Assembly (NCBI RefSeq): GCF_002735695.1
Contig: NZ_PDZH01000009.1
Location: forward strand, 1-57,996
Direction: 5' to 3'
Source: Chitinimonas sp. BJB300
GTDB taxonomy: Bacteria > Pseudomonadota > Gammaproteobacteria > Burkholderiales > Chitinimonadaceae
DNA length: 57,996 bases
The position numbers were made by a program, and so were the translations under genes. The notes under the pieces were generated by a model. The model was given only the letters and a program-made list of their open reading frames with translations. It did no database searches and had not been told where the DNA came from. This document shows, piece after piece, positions 1 to 8,717 of the stretch; the first letter of the stretch is position 1, and each line of letters begins with the position of its first letter.

Positions 1-125
1 CGGTTTACGATCCACGCTTCCTTCCCACGCTCGGTCGCCCTCACGCAGTTGCGCTTCACTTCGTTCGCTGTGATCAACTTACGGCGGGACTTCCACCCGC
101 AGGAGTGCGCCCATGCTGGGCGCAC
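1..125 (-). mobile_element. 5' end of a probable group IIC (class C) intron, truncated by the window edge
   Basis: Read on the minus strand from 125 downwards, the sequence starts GTGCGCCCAGCATGGGC, forms a short 5' hairpin, and continues with a GGGTGGAAGTCCC segment and further GC-rich helices. Bacterial group II introns begin GUGYG, and this opening resembles what I recall of class C introns. Position also fits: class C introns typically insert just downstream of Rho-independent terminators, and here the first intron base lies two bases after the T-run of a terminator at 127-156. No reverse transcriptase is visible because only about 125 bp of domain I lie inside the window. Recognition is from remembered family sequence and position, not from a fold or a search. 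Confidence 0.7.
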
Positions 126-126
126 A

Positions 127-156
127 TAAAAAAGGGCCAGTCGAACTGGCCCTTAT
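127..156 (-). terminator. Rho-independent terminator downstream of the ygfX-like gene
   Basis: On the minus strand AAGGGCCAG and CTGGCCCTT form a 9-bp stem around a five-base loop, followed by six Ts. It would end minus-strand transcripts coming from the ygfX-like gene at 329-748. The probable group II intron begins directly after the T-run. Confidence 0.8.
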
Positions 157-187
157 GCATCAGCTACACCGGACATCGCGTCTTAAG

Positions 188-316
188 AATCCGTCTAAAA
201 TCTCGCGAGTCAAGACAAGACAAGGCGGAAACAGCCGAGGAAGCGGCGTTTACAAGTGGTAAAAGCGCATGTCTTCACGCCATATTGCCCACGCGTAGCA
301 GACCATTAGCCAGGTT
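188..316 (-). repeat. Dispersed inverted-repeat element, degenerate copy 1
   Basis: The reverse complement of this segment aligns along its whole length with the elements at 40019-40159 and 43808-43945. Shared blocks include GGCAATATGGCGT, TTTACCACTTGTAAAC, GCTTCCTCGGCTGTTT and CTCGCGAGA. Its terminal repeats are worn (AACCTGGCTAATGGTCT at one end, the complement of AATCCGTCTAAAATCT at the other) and about 10 bp are missing internally. It sits between the end of the ygfX-like gene and the terminator. Confidence 0.8.
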
Positions 317-328
317 CCAAAACCGTGC

Positions 329-748
329 TCACCCCCAGCGTAACCAACTACGCAGCTGGCGCAACTGCGCAGGGGATGCGCTATCAGGCCAAAGAAATAA
401 CAATAGCCGGCTACCATCGGCCAACTGCAAAGGCAGGCGCATCAACCAAAGGCTGCGATAGACGCCACGGTCCAGTTTGGCTTCCACCTCTTCTGCGCCA
501 AAAGACAAGGCCCAATCACCATCGGGCAACAGCCGTATCTCTGACGGCAAGCGCTGCCCATGCAGATGACGCCAATACCATGCAGCCGATGCCAACAGCA
601 GCAATAGCAACACAAGCTTCACCGGCCACGCCAGACTATTCAGCCACACCATCGGCAGCGCCACTGTATGCAGCGACACCACGCCCACAGCCGGATAGCG
701 TGAAGGACGTAATTGCAAACGCAGGTTTGGCATACCAAGGCGAGACAT
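329..748 (-). CDS. YgfX-like small membrane protein
   Basis: A 139-residue protein. Residues 20-35 and about 40-58 are hydrophobic (LVLLLLLLASAAWYW in the second), giving a short transmembrane hairpin. A basic and tryptophan-containing cytoplasmic part follows (LPDGDWALSFG, LRQLRSWLRWG). This hairpin plus beta-rich tail with conserved tryptophans is the pattern of the YgfX/CptA family, small inner-membrane proteins often encoded beside the SdhE assembly factor. No sdhE is visible here, so function is not inferred. The start ATG at 748 has only a weak ribosome-binding site. The dispersed element and a terminator lie directly downstream. Confidence 0.55.
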   Translation of the reverse strand: MSRLGMPNLRLQLRPSRYPAVGVVSLHTVALPMVWLNSLAWPVKLVLLLLLLASAAWYWRHLHGQRLPSEIRLLPDGDWALSFGAEEVEAKLDRGVYRSLWLMRLPLQLADGSRLLLFLWPDSASPAQLRQLRSWLRWG

Positions 749-811
749 AGCTTGAGCAGGACCTAGCCGACAACTTGCTCAATATCCGTAACCATCGGCC
801 AGGACCCAGTC

Positions 812-1510
812 CTACTGTTCAATCTGGATACTACCGCTAACCCCCACCGTTACCACGCTTTGCCCTCCTTCCATTGGGGGCGGCGCCGCATCCATGGCTT
901 CAGCGCGCAACATCCCCACCTTAGCTCGCATCATCGGCGGCGGGGCATAACCGCCACCCTGCGTGTTGACGTTAATGCTCACCAACTTATAACCCTTGCC
1001 GCCCACACTGCGTTTGACCACTTCCGCGCGGCCCCGGAATGCCTTTACGGCCTCGTCGATCAGTTCGGTCTCTGCTTTTTCCATGGTGGTAGGCGACACG
1101 GCAAAGCTCATCCCGCCAAGCTGCATATTCGCTTGCAGCTTGCCAACCAATTCAGCCAGCGCCTTGAAGTCGGTACTTTCCAAACGAATTTCCGCCCGCC
1201 CCCGCCAGCCTTCAGCCTTGTTGTTCTTGCCATAGAGCGGGTAGACACTGTTCCCGCCGTTGGCTGACTTGACGCCGGGATAAGCCTTCGCCACCTTCAA
1301 CCCGTCAGAAAGTGCACGGTTAAGCCTGTCTGACAATGAGGCAGGATTGGTTTCGCTAAATTCGACATAAAGCGACGCCTGGGCGAGGTCGTTCTGCACC
1401 TCGCGGCGCGCGTCAGCCTGCAGGCTGACGATGTTGTACGCAATGGTATCTTCAGCCAACGCACCGCCAGCCAATAATGCCAAGAGCGTCAAACGGGCAA
1501 TTCGATTCAT
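812..1510 (-). CDS. SIMPL (DUF541) domain periplasmic protein
   Basis: A 232-residue exported protein. I chose the ATG at 1510 because AAAAGGAA lies just upstream and the product then starts with a classical signal peptide (MNRIARLTLLALLAGGALA). The mature part has the SIMPL pattern: an N-terminal strand and helix with many Arg/Asp residues, GWRGRAEIRLES in the middle, then AVKAFRGRAEVVKRSVGGKGYKLVSINV, and a C-terminal VVTVGVSGSIQIEQ strand. SIMPL proteins are periplasmic or outer-membrane-associated and mostly without a known biochemical role. It is transcribed in the same direction as the neighbours on both sides, with about 60-100 bp gaps. Confidence 0.85.
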   Translation of the reverse strand: MNRIARLTLLALLAGGALAEDTIAYNIVSLQADARREVQNDLAQASLYVEFSETNPASLSDRLNRALSDGLKVAKAYPGVKSANGGNSVYPLYGKNNKAEGWRGRAEIRLESTDFKALAELVGKLQANMQLGGMSFAVSPTTMEKAETELIDEAVKAFRGRAEVVKRSVGGKGYKLVSINVNTQGGGYAPPPMMRAKVGMLRAEAMDAAPPPMEGGQSVVTVGVSGSIQIEQ

Positions 1511-1607
1511 ATGTGCATTCCTTTTTATGGTTGGGATCAGACCAATCCCCCAAATGGGTTCAAATCTGCAAAACACCGGGCTGAATCAAGGCTGAATCCA
1601 CATAACT

Positions 1608-1967
1608 TCAGTGCAGGCCATGGTCGGCAGGACTGTTGTGGATATCCTGATCGACGCTATCCATCAGGACGGTATGAATCTCTACATCAAACCAGTCCCA
1701 GAAAGTCTTCAGGTTACGCGACTTGGGCCAGTGCTTTTCATCCTGACTCCAAGAGGCCAGCTCCATCTCGAACACACGGTCAGCCATATCATCGATATAG
1801 GCAATGCCATCTTCTTGTTCGTTTACCTCGGGAATCATCAGTACAGTGCAATCACTGCGCACGTCATCCAGGCTTAACGTGACTTCGTTATCCGGCAGAC
1901 CATTCAGCCAGTCCAAAAAAAGCTGCTTCGGCTTGATCACAGCAATCGAACGATCAACAAAATACAT
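1608..1967 (-). CDS. Hypothetical acidic protein
   Basis: A 119-residue soluble protein that I do not recognise. The ATG at 1967 is preceded by GGAG (GGAGACCTTT), which supports this start over an earlier one. The sequence is acidic with several tryptophans (DWLNGLPDNEVTLSLDDVRSD, WSQDEKHWPKS, FWDWFDVEIHTV). There is no signal peptide or membrane segment. It lies divergent from the PilZ-like gene at 2080. Confidence 0.6.
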   Translation of the reverse strand: MYFVDRSIAVIKPKQLFLDWLNGLPDNEVTLSLDDVRSDCTVLMIPEVNEQEDGIAYIDDMADRVFEMELASWSQDEKHWPKSRNLKTFWDWFDVEIHTVLMDSVDQDIHNSPADHGLH

Positions 1968-2079
1968 AAAAGGTCTCCACAATAAAGCTAGCTCAGCATA
2001 TCACGGCCATGGACTGCGCCTTGAAGCGCCGCAGCCATCGCCTAGAATCAATAACAGACATATCAAACCAGGGCTAAGC

Positions 2080-2424
2080 ATGTTTGACCAACGCACTTCC
2101 GGCCGCAGGCTGGTTCGCTGGAAGGCTGCCGTCATTCCGCTGAACGAACCTGATCGGGTCATCCAGGCACAGGCAACCGAAGTAGCACAAAAGGGTATCT
2201 CTCTCTTTTGCAAGGAACAGCTTTTTCCCCACATTACTTATAAGGTCATCCTACAAATCCCCGATTCCATGCATATCAGCGTCTCGTATGTCGATGTACA
2301 GGGCAAACCCATCTTCTCTTCCCTGGTGGGTTCCATGGGCGAATTCCGTACCGGCATGCGCATCACCGATGTAAGTAACGAATACCGGACCAAACTCGAC
2401 CAATTACTGCGTGGCATGGGCTAG
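2080..2424 (+). CDS. PilZ-like domain protein
   Basis: A 114-residue protein. The start at 2080 gives MFDQRTSGRRLVRWKAAV, which places a basic RRxxR-type motif at residues 9-13 as in PilZ domains, the c-di-GMP-binding family. The second PilZ motif, usually (D/N)xSxxG, appears as EVAQKGIS at about residues 36-43, so it is degenerate. The rest has the expected run of beta strands (YKVILQIPD, HISVSYVDVQGKP) and a final helix (SNEYRTKLDQLL). The longer open frame upstream of 2080 lacks coding character. Whether it still binds c-di-GMP cannot be judged. Confidence 0.6.
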   Translation: MFDQRTSGRRLVRWKAAVIPLNEPDRVIQAQATEVAQKGISLFCKEQLFPHITYKVILQIPDSMHISVSYVDVQGKPIFSSLVGSMGEFRTGMRITDVSNEYRTKLDQLLRGMG

Positions 2425-2667
2425 CCAACAGATTTTGGGGTAGCTACACAATCTCAGGCCCCTCCTAGCAATGTAGCGCCAGGGTTATAGCATCTCTCCT
2501 AATCAACCGGGCACCCATGCTCCGTTTCAACACGGCAAAACAACACTAAAGTGCATAAGCCCTGAACAAAGACACACCCTTTGCAAGCACCCGGGGTGCC
2601 CGCAGCCAAAATGGAAATCGCAGTCTTACAGGGCTATAAATGGATATCCTTGCAACAGGAGGCTCCA

Positions 2668-3441
2668 ATGCCGAACTGGTTTTGTCGGCTCAGTGTCATT
2701 ACCTTGCTGACAACTTGCTCTGCCTTCTCGGCCGACAAGCCCCCTATCATCAAACTTTGCATTGAAGATGAAGACTCCTACCCCTGGCTGCTGAAAAATC
2801 GTCCTGGCTTGAGCATCATCATGATGCAGATGGTGGAGAAGCGCCTGGAGGTCAAGATGGATATCCAGCCACTGCCCTGGAAGCGCTGCATGGAGGTGGT
2901 CAAACACGGGATTTTCGATGGGTTGTTCAAGATCAGCTTCAAGGCCGACCGGATGGAACTGGGAAATTTCCCCATGATTGGCGACAAGCCAGACATCAGC
3001 AAACGCATGTTTGATGACAGTTACAGCCTTTATCGCCTGAAGGGCACCAATGTCGATTGGGATGGCAAAGTTATTCGCAATGCGGAAGCCGGTATTGGCG
3101 CTCAGGCGGGCTTTTCTATTGTTGACCAGCTCAAAGCCATGGGCATTACCGTAGATGACGGCACGCGGATTGCGGATGACAACCTGAGAAAGTTACTGGT
3201 CGGCCGAGTGGCCGCCGTTGCGCTACAAACCCAAGAGGGCGATGCCAGCATTGCTGCCAATGCAGACATGCGCGGCAAAATTGAGCGTCTCAGCCCTCCC
3301 CTGGCTGAAAAGCCTTACTTCCTGATGCTGTCCAAGCCATTTGTCACCAAATACAGCGAATTCTCCAAGCTCGTTTGGGATGCCGTGGCCGAGGTAAGAG
3401 AATCACCCGAATACAAGAAACAGGTCCAGCAATTCAAATAA
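2668..3441 (+). CDS. Periplasmic solute-binding protein, family 3 type
   Basis: A 257-residue exported protein. The start at 2668 follows CAGGAGG at ideal distance and gives the signal peptide MPNWFCRLSVITLLTTCSAFSA. The mature part has the type II periplasmic-binding fold pattern of SBP_bac_3 proteins: IKLCIEDEDSYPWL at the first strand, GLSIIMMQMVEKRL helix, PLPWKRCMEVVKHGIFDGLF, then IGAQAGFSIVDQLKAMGITV and a C-terminal AVAEVRESPEYKKQVQQF helix. No transporter permease or ATPase is nearby, so it may be a stand-alone sensor-type binding protein; the ligand cannot be named. Confidence 0.75.
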   Translation: MPNWFCRLSVITLLTTCSAFSADKPPIIKLCIEDEDSYPWLLKNRPGLSIIMMQMVEKRLEVKMDIQPLPWKRCMEVVKHGIFDGLFKISFKADRMELGNFPMIGDKPDISKRMFDDSYSLYRLKGTNVDWDGKVIRNAEAGIGAQAGFSIVDQLKAMGITVDDGTRIADDNLRKLLVGRVAAVALQTQEGDASIAANADMRGKIERLSPPLAEKPYFLMLSKPFVTKYSEFSKLVWDAVAEVRESPEYKKQVQQFK

Positions 3442-3491
3442 CGCGCTCAGCCGCGCTGATCAATCAAGCCATGAGTTCCACCCCACAGCCC

Positions 3492-5756
3492 CTAAGTCGG
3501 TAGTGCCTTGGCAGCCCGTTTGCTCCCGGCAACCGACTTGTCATGTAACACAAAGTCTATCTTGCCCGCCTCCAAATCCACCCTGGCCACTTTAATGGTG
3601 ATGCGGTCAGTCAAGCCAAATGACTTACCGCTGTGCTCGCCCCGCAATACATGCTTGGCATCATCACAGTGGAAGTAATCGCTCCCCAACTCGGAGATAT
3701 GCACCAGCCCTTCGACAAACAATCCATCCAGCAGCACAAATACGCCGAAACTGGTCACCGCCGAGATTACACCGTCACAGACTTCGCCGATACGGTCTCG
3801 CATGAAATAACACTTGAGCCAGTTTTGCACATCTCGGGTTGCCTCATCGGCGCGCCGCTCGGTACTGGAACAGTGCGCGCCTATCTCCGCCCAATTGCCC
3901 GGCTTGTAGGTGTCGCCCTTTAAGACCGCCTTGATGGAACGATGTACCAACAGGTCGGGGTAGCGACGAATCGGCGAGGTGAAGTGGGTATACGCCTCAT
4001 AAGCCAAGCCAAAATGGCCCTGTTGCTCCGGCGTATACACAGCCTGCTGCATCGAACGCAATAACATTGTCTGCATCAGGCTCACATCAGGCCGTTGCTT
4101 CACCAACCCCATCAAAGTCGCATAGTCGCTGGCTTGTGGTTCATCGCCCCCACCCAGGCTTAAGCCGTGCCCACCCAGAAAACGGCGCAAGCTTTCCAAC
4201 TTACGTTCAGTTGGGCCCTCATGCACCCGATACAACGAAGCATGCTTGTGCTCACCCAGAAAATTCGCAGCGCACACATTTGCCGCCAGCATGCATTCCT
4301 CTATCAACCGATGCGCCTCATTGCGCTGCACTGGCTCAATCCGCTCAATCTTGCCCGCCTCGTTGAAAACCATCTGGGTTTCGGTGGTCTCGAAGTCAAT
4401 CGCGCCCCGTACGCAACGCGCCTTCAACATGGTCTGATACAGGCCGTGCAAATCCTGCAGGTGCGTGACCAGTCCCTTGCGCGCTTTGGCAGCCTTGCCT
4501 TTGGGCTTCTTGAGTATCTCGGCCACCTCGGTGTAGGTAAAACGGGCTTTGGACAACATCACCGCAGGGTAGAAACGGTAATGTTTCACGACACCTTTCG
4601 CATTGATCTGCATGTCGCAGACCATACAGCAGCGTTCCACATCAGGATTGAGAGAGCAGATGCCATTCGACAAAGCCTCGGGCAGCATAGGAATAACCCG
4701 CCGAGGAAAGTAAACCGAATTGCCACGGTCGTAGCTTGCTGCATCCAACGCATCGTTTGGTCGTACATAGTGGCTCACATCGGCAATCGCCACGACCAGC
4801 CGCCAACCCTTGCCTGCCTTTTCGGCATACACCGCATCATCGAAATCACGCGCGGTTTCTCCGTCGATGGTCACCAACGGCATATCGCGCAAATCTTCGC
4901 GTTGCAAACCTTCCGCGATCTTCCAGTCTTTCTTCAACACTTTCTTGGCGGTCTTCCTGGCTTGCGCCTCAGCCGCATCCGAGAACTCATAAGGTAGATC
5001 GTGCTTACGCAAGGCGATTTCTATTTCCATCCCCGAATCAGCGTAGTTGCCCAGCACTTCAACAATTCTACCAATTGCCTTGGCGTACTTATTTGGCTGG
5101 CTGATCAACTCCACCGTCACAATCTGCCCTGTCTCCGCATCCAGACTACCTTCGGGCGAAACCATGATTTCCTGGCCAATGCGCCGGTCTTCCGCCAGGA
5201 CAAAGCTGACGCCCTTCTCCACATGCAATCGCCCCACAATCCGGCTATTCATGTGTTCGAGCACTTCAACCACCTTGCCTTCACGCCGGCCGCGTCGATC
5301 TGTGCCGACCTCGCGCACCATCACTCGGTCCCGATGCAGCACCTTCTGCATCTCCCTAGGGCCAATGAACAAGTCCGGCGTCCCGTCATCGGGCACCACA
5401 AATCCAAAACCATCCGGATGGCCTTGGACCCGCCCTTTAATCAAATCTAGCTTCTCGGCGATGCAGATGGCACCCTTGCGATTGATCACCACCTCGCCTT
5501 CACGTGCCATCGCATTGATACGGCGTGAGAAGAATTCTGACTCATCGGGCTGGATGGCAAACAGCGCAACCAGGTCCTCGGGCAGCATAGGCATGCCCTT
5601 TTCCGCCAAAATCTGCAGTATGTAGCTGCGGCTTGGCAAAGGCTGCGCGTACGTCGCAAGTTCTTGTTCGTAAAAAGGATCAGCCTGCCGCAGCTTCAAT
5701 GCCGCGCGGGGCAGCTTGATTGTCTTCGCGGTTTTTTTCGTTTTCGTGTTTGACAC
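3492..5756 (-). CDS. rnr: Ribonuclease R
   Basis: A 3'-5' exoribonuclease of the RNB family that degrades structured RNA. Domain order is complete: N-terminal helix-turn-helix-like region (YILQILAEKGMPMLPEDLVALF), two cold-shock OB domains (GRVQGHPDGFGFVVPDDG, MNSRIVGRLHVEKG), the RNB catalytic core with the acidic site DMPLVTIDGETARDFDDAVY, and a C-terminal S1 domain (ISAVTSFGVFVLLDGLFVEG). I chose a GTG at 5756 (product MSNTKTKKTAK, 754 residues) because GAGAG lies upstream and because the -35 of the adjacent tRNA promoter lies exactly there; starts at 5783 (ATG) and 5795 (GTG) are open but lack a spaced ribosome-binding site. Confidence 0.95.
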   Translation of the reverse strand: MSNTKTKKTAKTIKLPRAALKLRQADPFYEQELATYAQPLPSRSYILQILAEKGMPMLPEDLVALFAIQPDESEFFSRRINAMAREGEVVINRKGAICIAEKLDLIKGRVQGHPDGFGFVVPDDGTPDLFIGPREMQKVLHRDRVMVREVGTDRRGRREGKVVEVLEHMNSRIVGRLHVEKGVSFVLAEDRRIGQEIMVSPEGSLDAETGQIVTVELISQPNKYAKAIGRIVEVLGNYADSGMEIEIALRKHDLPYEFSDAAEAQARKTAKKVLKKDWKIAEGLQREDLRDMPLVTIDGETARDFDDAVYAEKAGKGWRLVVAIADVSHYVRPNDALDAASYDRGNSVYFPRRVIPMLPEALSNGICSLNPDVERCCMVCDMQINAKGVVKHYRFYPAVMLSKARFTYTEVAEILKKPKGKAAKARKGLVTHLQDLHGLYQTMLKARCVRGAIDFETTETQMVFNEAGKIERIEPVQRNEAHRLIEECMLAANVCAANFLGEHKHASLYRVHEGPTERKLESLRRFLGGHGLSLGGGDEPQASDYATLMGLVKQRPDVSLMQTMLLRSMQQAVYTPEQQGHFGLAYEAYTHFTSPIRRYPDLLVHRSIKAVLKGDTYKPGNWAEIGAHCSSTERRADEATRDVQNWLKCYFMRDRIGEVCDGVISAVTSFGVFVLLDGLFVEGLVHISELGSDYFHCDDAKHVLRGEHSGKSFGLTDRITIKVARVDLEAGKIDFVLHDKSVAGSKRAAKALPT

Positions 5757-5777
5757 AGCGTTTTGTCTCTCTATAAT
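5750..5777 (+). promoter_or_regulatory. Sigma-70 promoter of the first tRNA-Leu
   Basis: TTGACA at 5750-5755 and TATAAT at 5772-5777 are separated by 16 bp, a perfect consensus pair. Transcription would begin about 40 bp before the first tRNA-Leu. The promoter overlaps the 5' end of rnr on the other strand. Confidence 0.9.
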
Positions 5778-5822
5778 GCGCATCTCTTTTGACACGCTAC
5801 TGCAATTGCAGCGATGTCCTAA

Positions 5823-5909
5823 GCCCAGGTGGCGGAATTGGTAGACGCACTAGGTTCAGGTCCTAGCGGTGGCAACACCGTGGAAGTTCGAGTCTTCTCT
5901 TGGGCACCA
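5823..5909 (+). tRNA. tRNA-Leu (anticodon CAG), copy 1
   Basis: An 87-base type II tRNA with encoded CCA. The acceptor arms GCCCAGG and CTTGGGC pair, the anticodon stem CTAGG/CCTAG holds loop TTCAGGT with anticodon CAG, a long variable arm follows as expected for leucine, and the T arm contains GTTCGAGTC. It decodes CUG. Confidence 0.97.
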
Positions 5910-5920
5910 GTATTAAACGA

Positions 5921-5950
5921 AAAAGCCGATGCACACGCATCGGCTTTTTT
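5921..5950 (+). terminator. Rho-independent terminator of tRNA-Leu copy 1
   Basis: GCCGATGC and GCATCGGC pair around ACAC and are followed by six Ts, 15 bases after the tRNA CCA end. Confidence 0.9.
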
Positions 5951-6012
5951 GTCTTTCAGCTTTGTTACAACACCCCCAGCCAATACCCTTGCAACGCCAG
6001 CAACGGCAAGGC

Positions 6013-6040
6013 TTGACACAAGGTTTCGATTCTCTATAAT
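6013..6040 (+). promoter_or_regulatory. Sigma-70 promoter of the second tRNA-Leu
   Basis: TTGACA at 6013-6018 and TATAAT at 6035-6040, again with a 16-bp spacer, followed by GCGCA as in the first promoter. Each tRNA copy therefore looks like an independent transcription unit. Confidence 0.9.
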
Positions 6041-6083
6041 GCGCACTTCTCGGCACACTGCAAACACAGCAGTGTTGCTCGAA

Positions 6084-6170
6084 GCCCAGGTGGCGGAATT
6101 GGTAGACGCACTAGGTTCAGGTCCTAGCGGTGGCAACACCGTGGAAGTTCGAGTCTTCTCTTGGGCACCA
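6084..6170 (+). tRNA. tRNA-Leu (anticodon CAG), copy 2
   Basis: Identical in its 87 bases to the tRNA at 5823-5909, including the encoded CCA and the CAG anticodon. The upstream regions of the two copies share the promoter boxes but have otherwise diverged. Confidence 0.97.
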
Positions 6171-6178
6171 ACATTCAA

Positions 6179-6210
6179 TAAAGCCGATACGAAAGTATTG
6201 GCTTTATTGT
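6179..6210 (+). terminator. Terminator of tRNA-Leu copy 2
   Basis: AAAGCCGATAC and GTATTGGCTTT pair (one G-T) around GAAA, followed by ATTGTTTT. The T-run is interrupted, so it is a weaker form of the first copy's terminator. Confidence 0.75.
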
Positions 6211-6380
6211 TTTCAAGCCTGACCCACCACTGCGCGATATTCCCTAGCGGGCGCATCAGTACATCAACACCCGCCACATACCTGATATTGCCTCCCCACA
6301 AAGCCGAGCTCTGTTGGCAGACCTCACGTCGCAAGCAAAGTAGACAGCTCAAGCATTCCCCCGTCAATACGCTGCATTAA

Positions 6381-7142
6381 TCAATACGCGCCCCGGGCCG
6401 CGCAAATGGCGGCGTAAGCGCGCACAGTCGCATCCAACCCCGCGTACAGCGCCTCGCCCACCAGGGCATGGCCGATAGATACCTCGGCAACCGCGGGCAC
6501 AGTACGCAAGAACACGCCCAGATTGGCTTGGCTCAGATCATGGCCTGCATTCACCCCCAAACCCACCGCCGACGCCCGCATCGCAGCCTTTGCGCATTGC
6601 ACCAATGCCTGCTCATAGTCTCCCGCCGCAAATGCATCTGCATATGGGCCAGTGTAAAGCTCGATACGATCTGCCCCCACCTCGGCAGCTAGTTCAATAT
6701 CTGGCGAATCCGCATCCATGAACAAGCTCACCCTGCAGTTCAGGCGCTTCAATTGCGCGACCAAGGGGCGCAAACGAGCAGAATCAGCGCGCAAGTCAAA
6801 CCCATGGTCTGACGTGATCTGACCATCCGCATCAGGCACCAACGTTACCTGAGCAGGCCGAACCGCTGCACACAAGGCCTCAAGCCCCGGATACCCATCC
6901 CGTGGTGGCGCAAAGGGATTGCCTTCGATATTGAATTCAATGTCGCTGCCAGCCAACAATCCGCCCAACTCATGCACATCGCCAGGGCGGATATGGCGTT
7001 GATCCGGCCGTGGGTGAACCGTAATGCCACCACAACCGGCAGCAATGCTTGTCTGGGCTGCAGCGATCACACTAGGCATATCGCCACCGCGGGAATTACG
7101 CAGAACGGCAATCTTATTGATGTTGACGGAAAGTACGGTCAT
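6381..7142 (-). CDS. pdxJ: Pyridoxine 5'-phosphate synthase
   Basis: Condenses 1-deoxyxylulose 5-phosphate with 3-amino-2-oxopropyl phosphate to form pyridoxine 5'-phosphate in vitamin B6 synthesis. The 253-residue TIM barrel begins [18 protein letters not shown], carries [13 protein letters not shown] near residue 40, [13 protein letters not shown] near 75, and ends with [15 protein letters not shown] and [13 protein letters not shown]. The VNINK and HPRPDQRHI forms differ from the VNIDH and HLREDRRHI forms of most proteobacterial PdxJ and match the form I recall from Xanthomonas and Bacteroidetes. The gene lies downstream of purA, separated by a possible terminator. Its start at 7142 has a poor ribosome-binding site. 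Confidence 0.95.
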   Translation of the reverse strand: MTVLSVNINKIAVLRNSRGGDMPSVIAAAQTSIAAGCGGITVHPRPDQRHIRPGDVHELGGLLAGSDIEFNIEGNPFAPPRDGYPGLEALCAAVRPAQVTLVPDADGQITSDHGFDLRADSARLRPLVAQLKRLNCRVSLFMDADSPDIELAAEVGADRIELYTGPYADAFAAGDYEQALVQCAKAAMRASAVGLGVNAGHDLSQANLGVFLRTVPAVAEVSIGHALVGEALYAGLDATVRAYAAICAARGAY

Positions 7143-7194
7143 GCAGTCAGGTCCGCTATTACAAACATTAAAATTCAGAGGCTATATACAACAA

Positions 7195-7214
7195 CGCCCA
7201 GCAGCAGCCGGGCG
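7195..7214 (-). terminator. Possible terminator after purA
   Basis: On the minus strand CGCCCGGC and GCTGGGCG pair (one G-T) around TGCT and are followed by TTGTTGT, 12 bases after the purA stop. The T-run is weak. Confidence 0.5.
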
Positions 7215-7226
7215 TATTCAACAGGC

Positions 7227-8546
<1,320 letters not shown>

Positions 8547-8717
8547 TCAAACATTCGTCCCGGCCCGCCGCAAAACAGACCAAGGATGGAAAAACAGTCC
8601 TGGCTCGAAACAATTTCCAGCCAAAACCGAGGGATTCAATACCCGCGGCCCCAGATAAAGCACCACGCGCAAATCACTACAGCATAGAGCCAACCATCAA
8701 CGACAACCTTGCATGAA

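Noticed and set aside
4167-4997. A long plus-strand open frame opposite rnr
   Set aside because: It lies antisense within the clearly coding RNase R gene and has no recognisable protein features.
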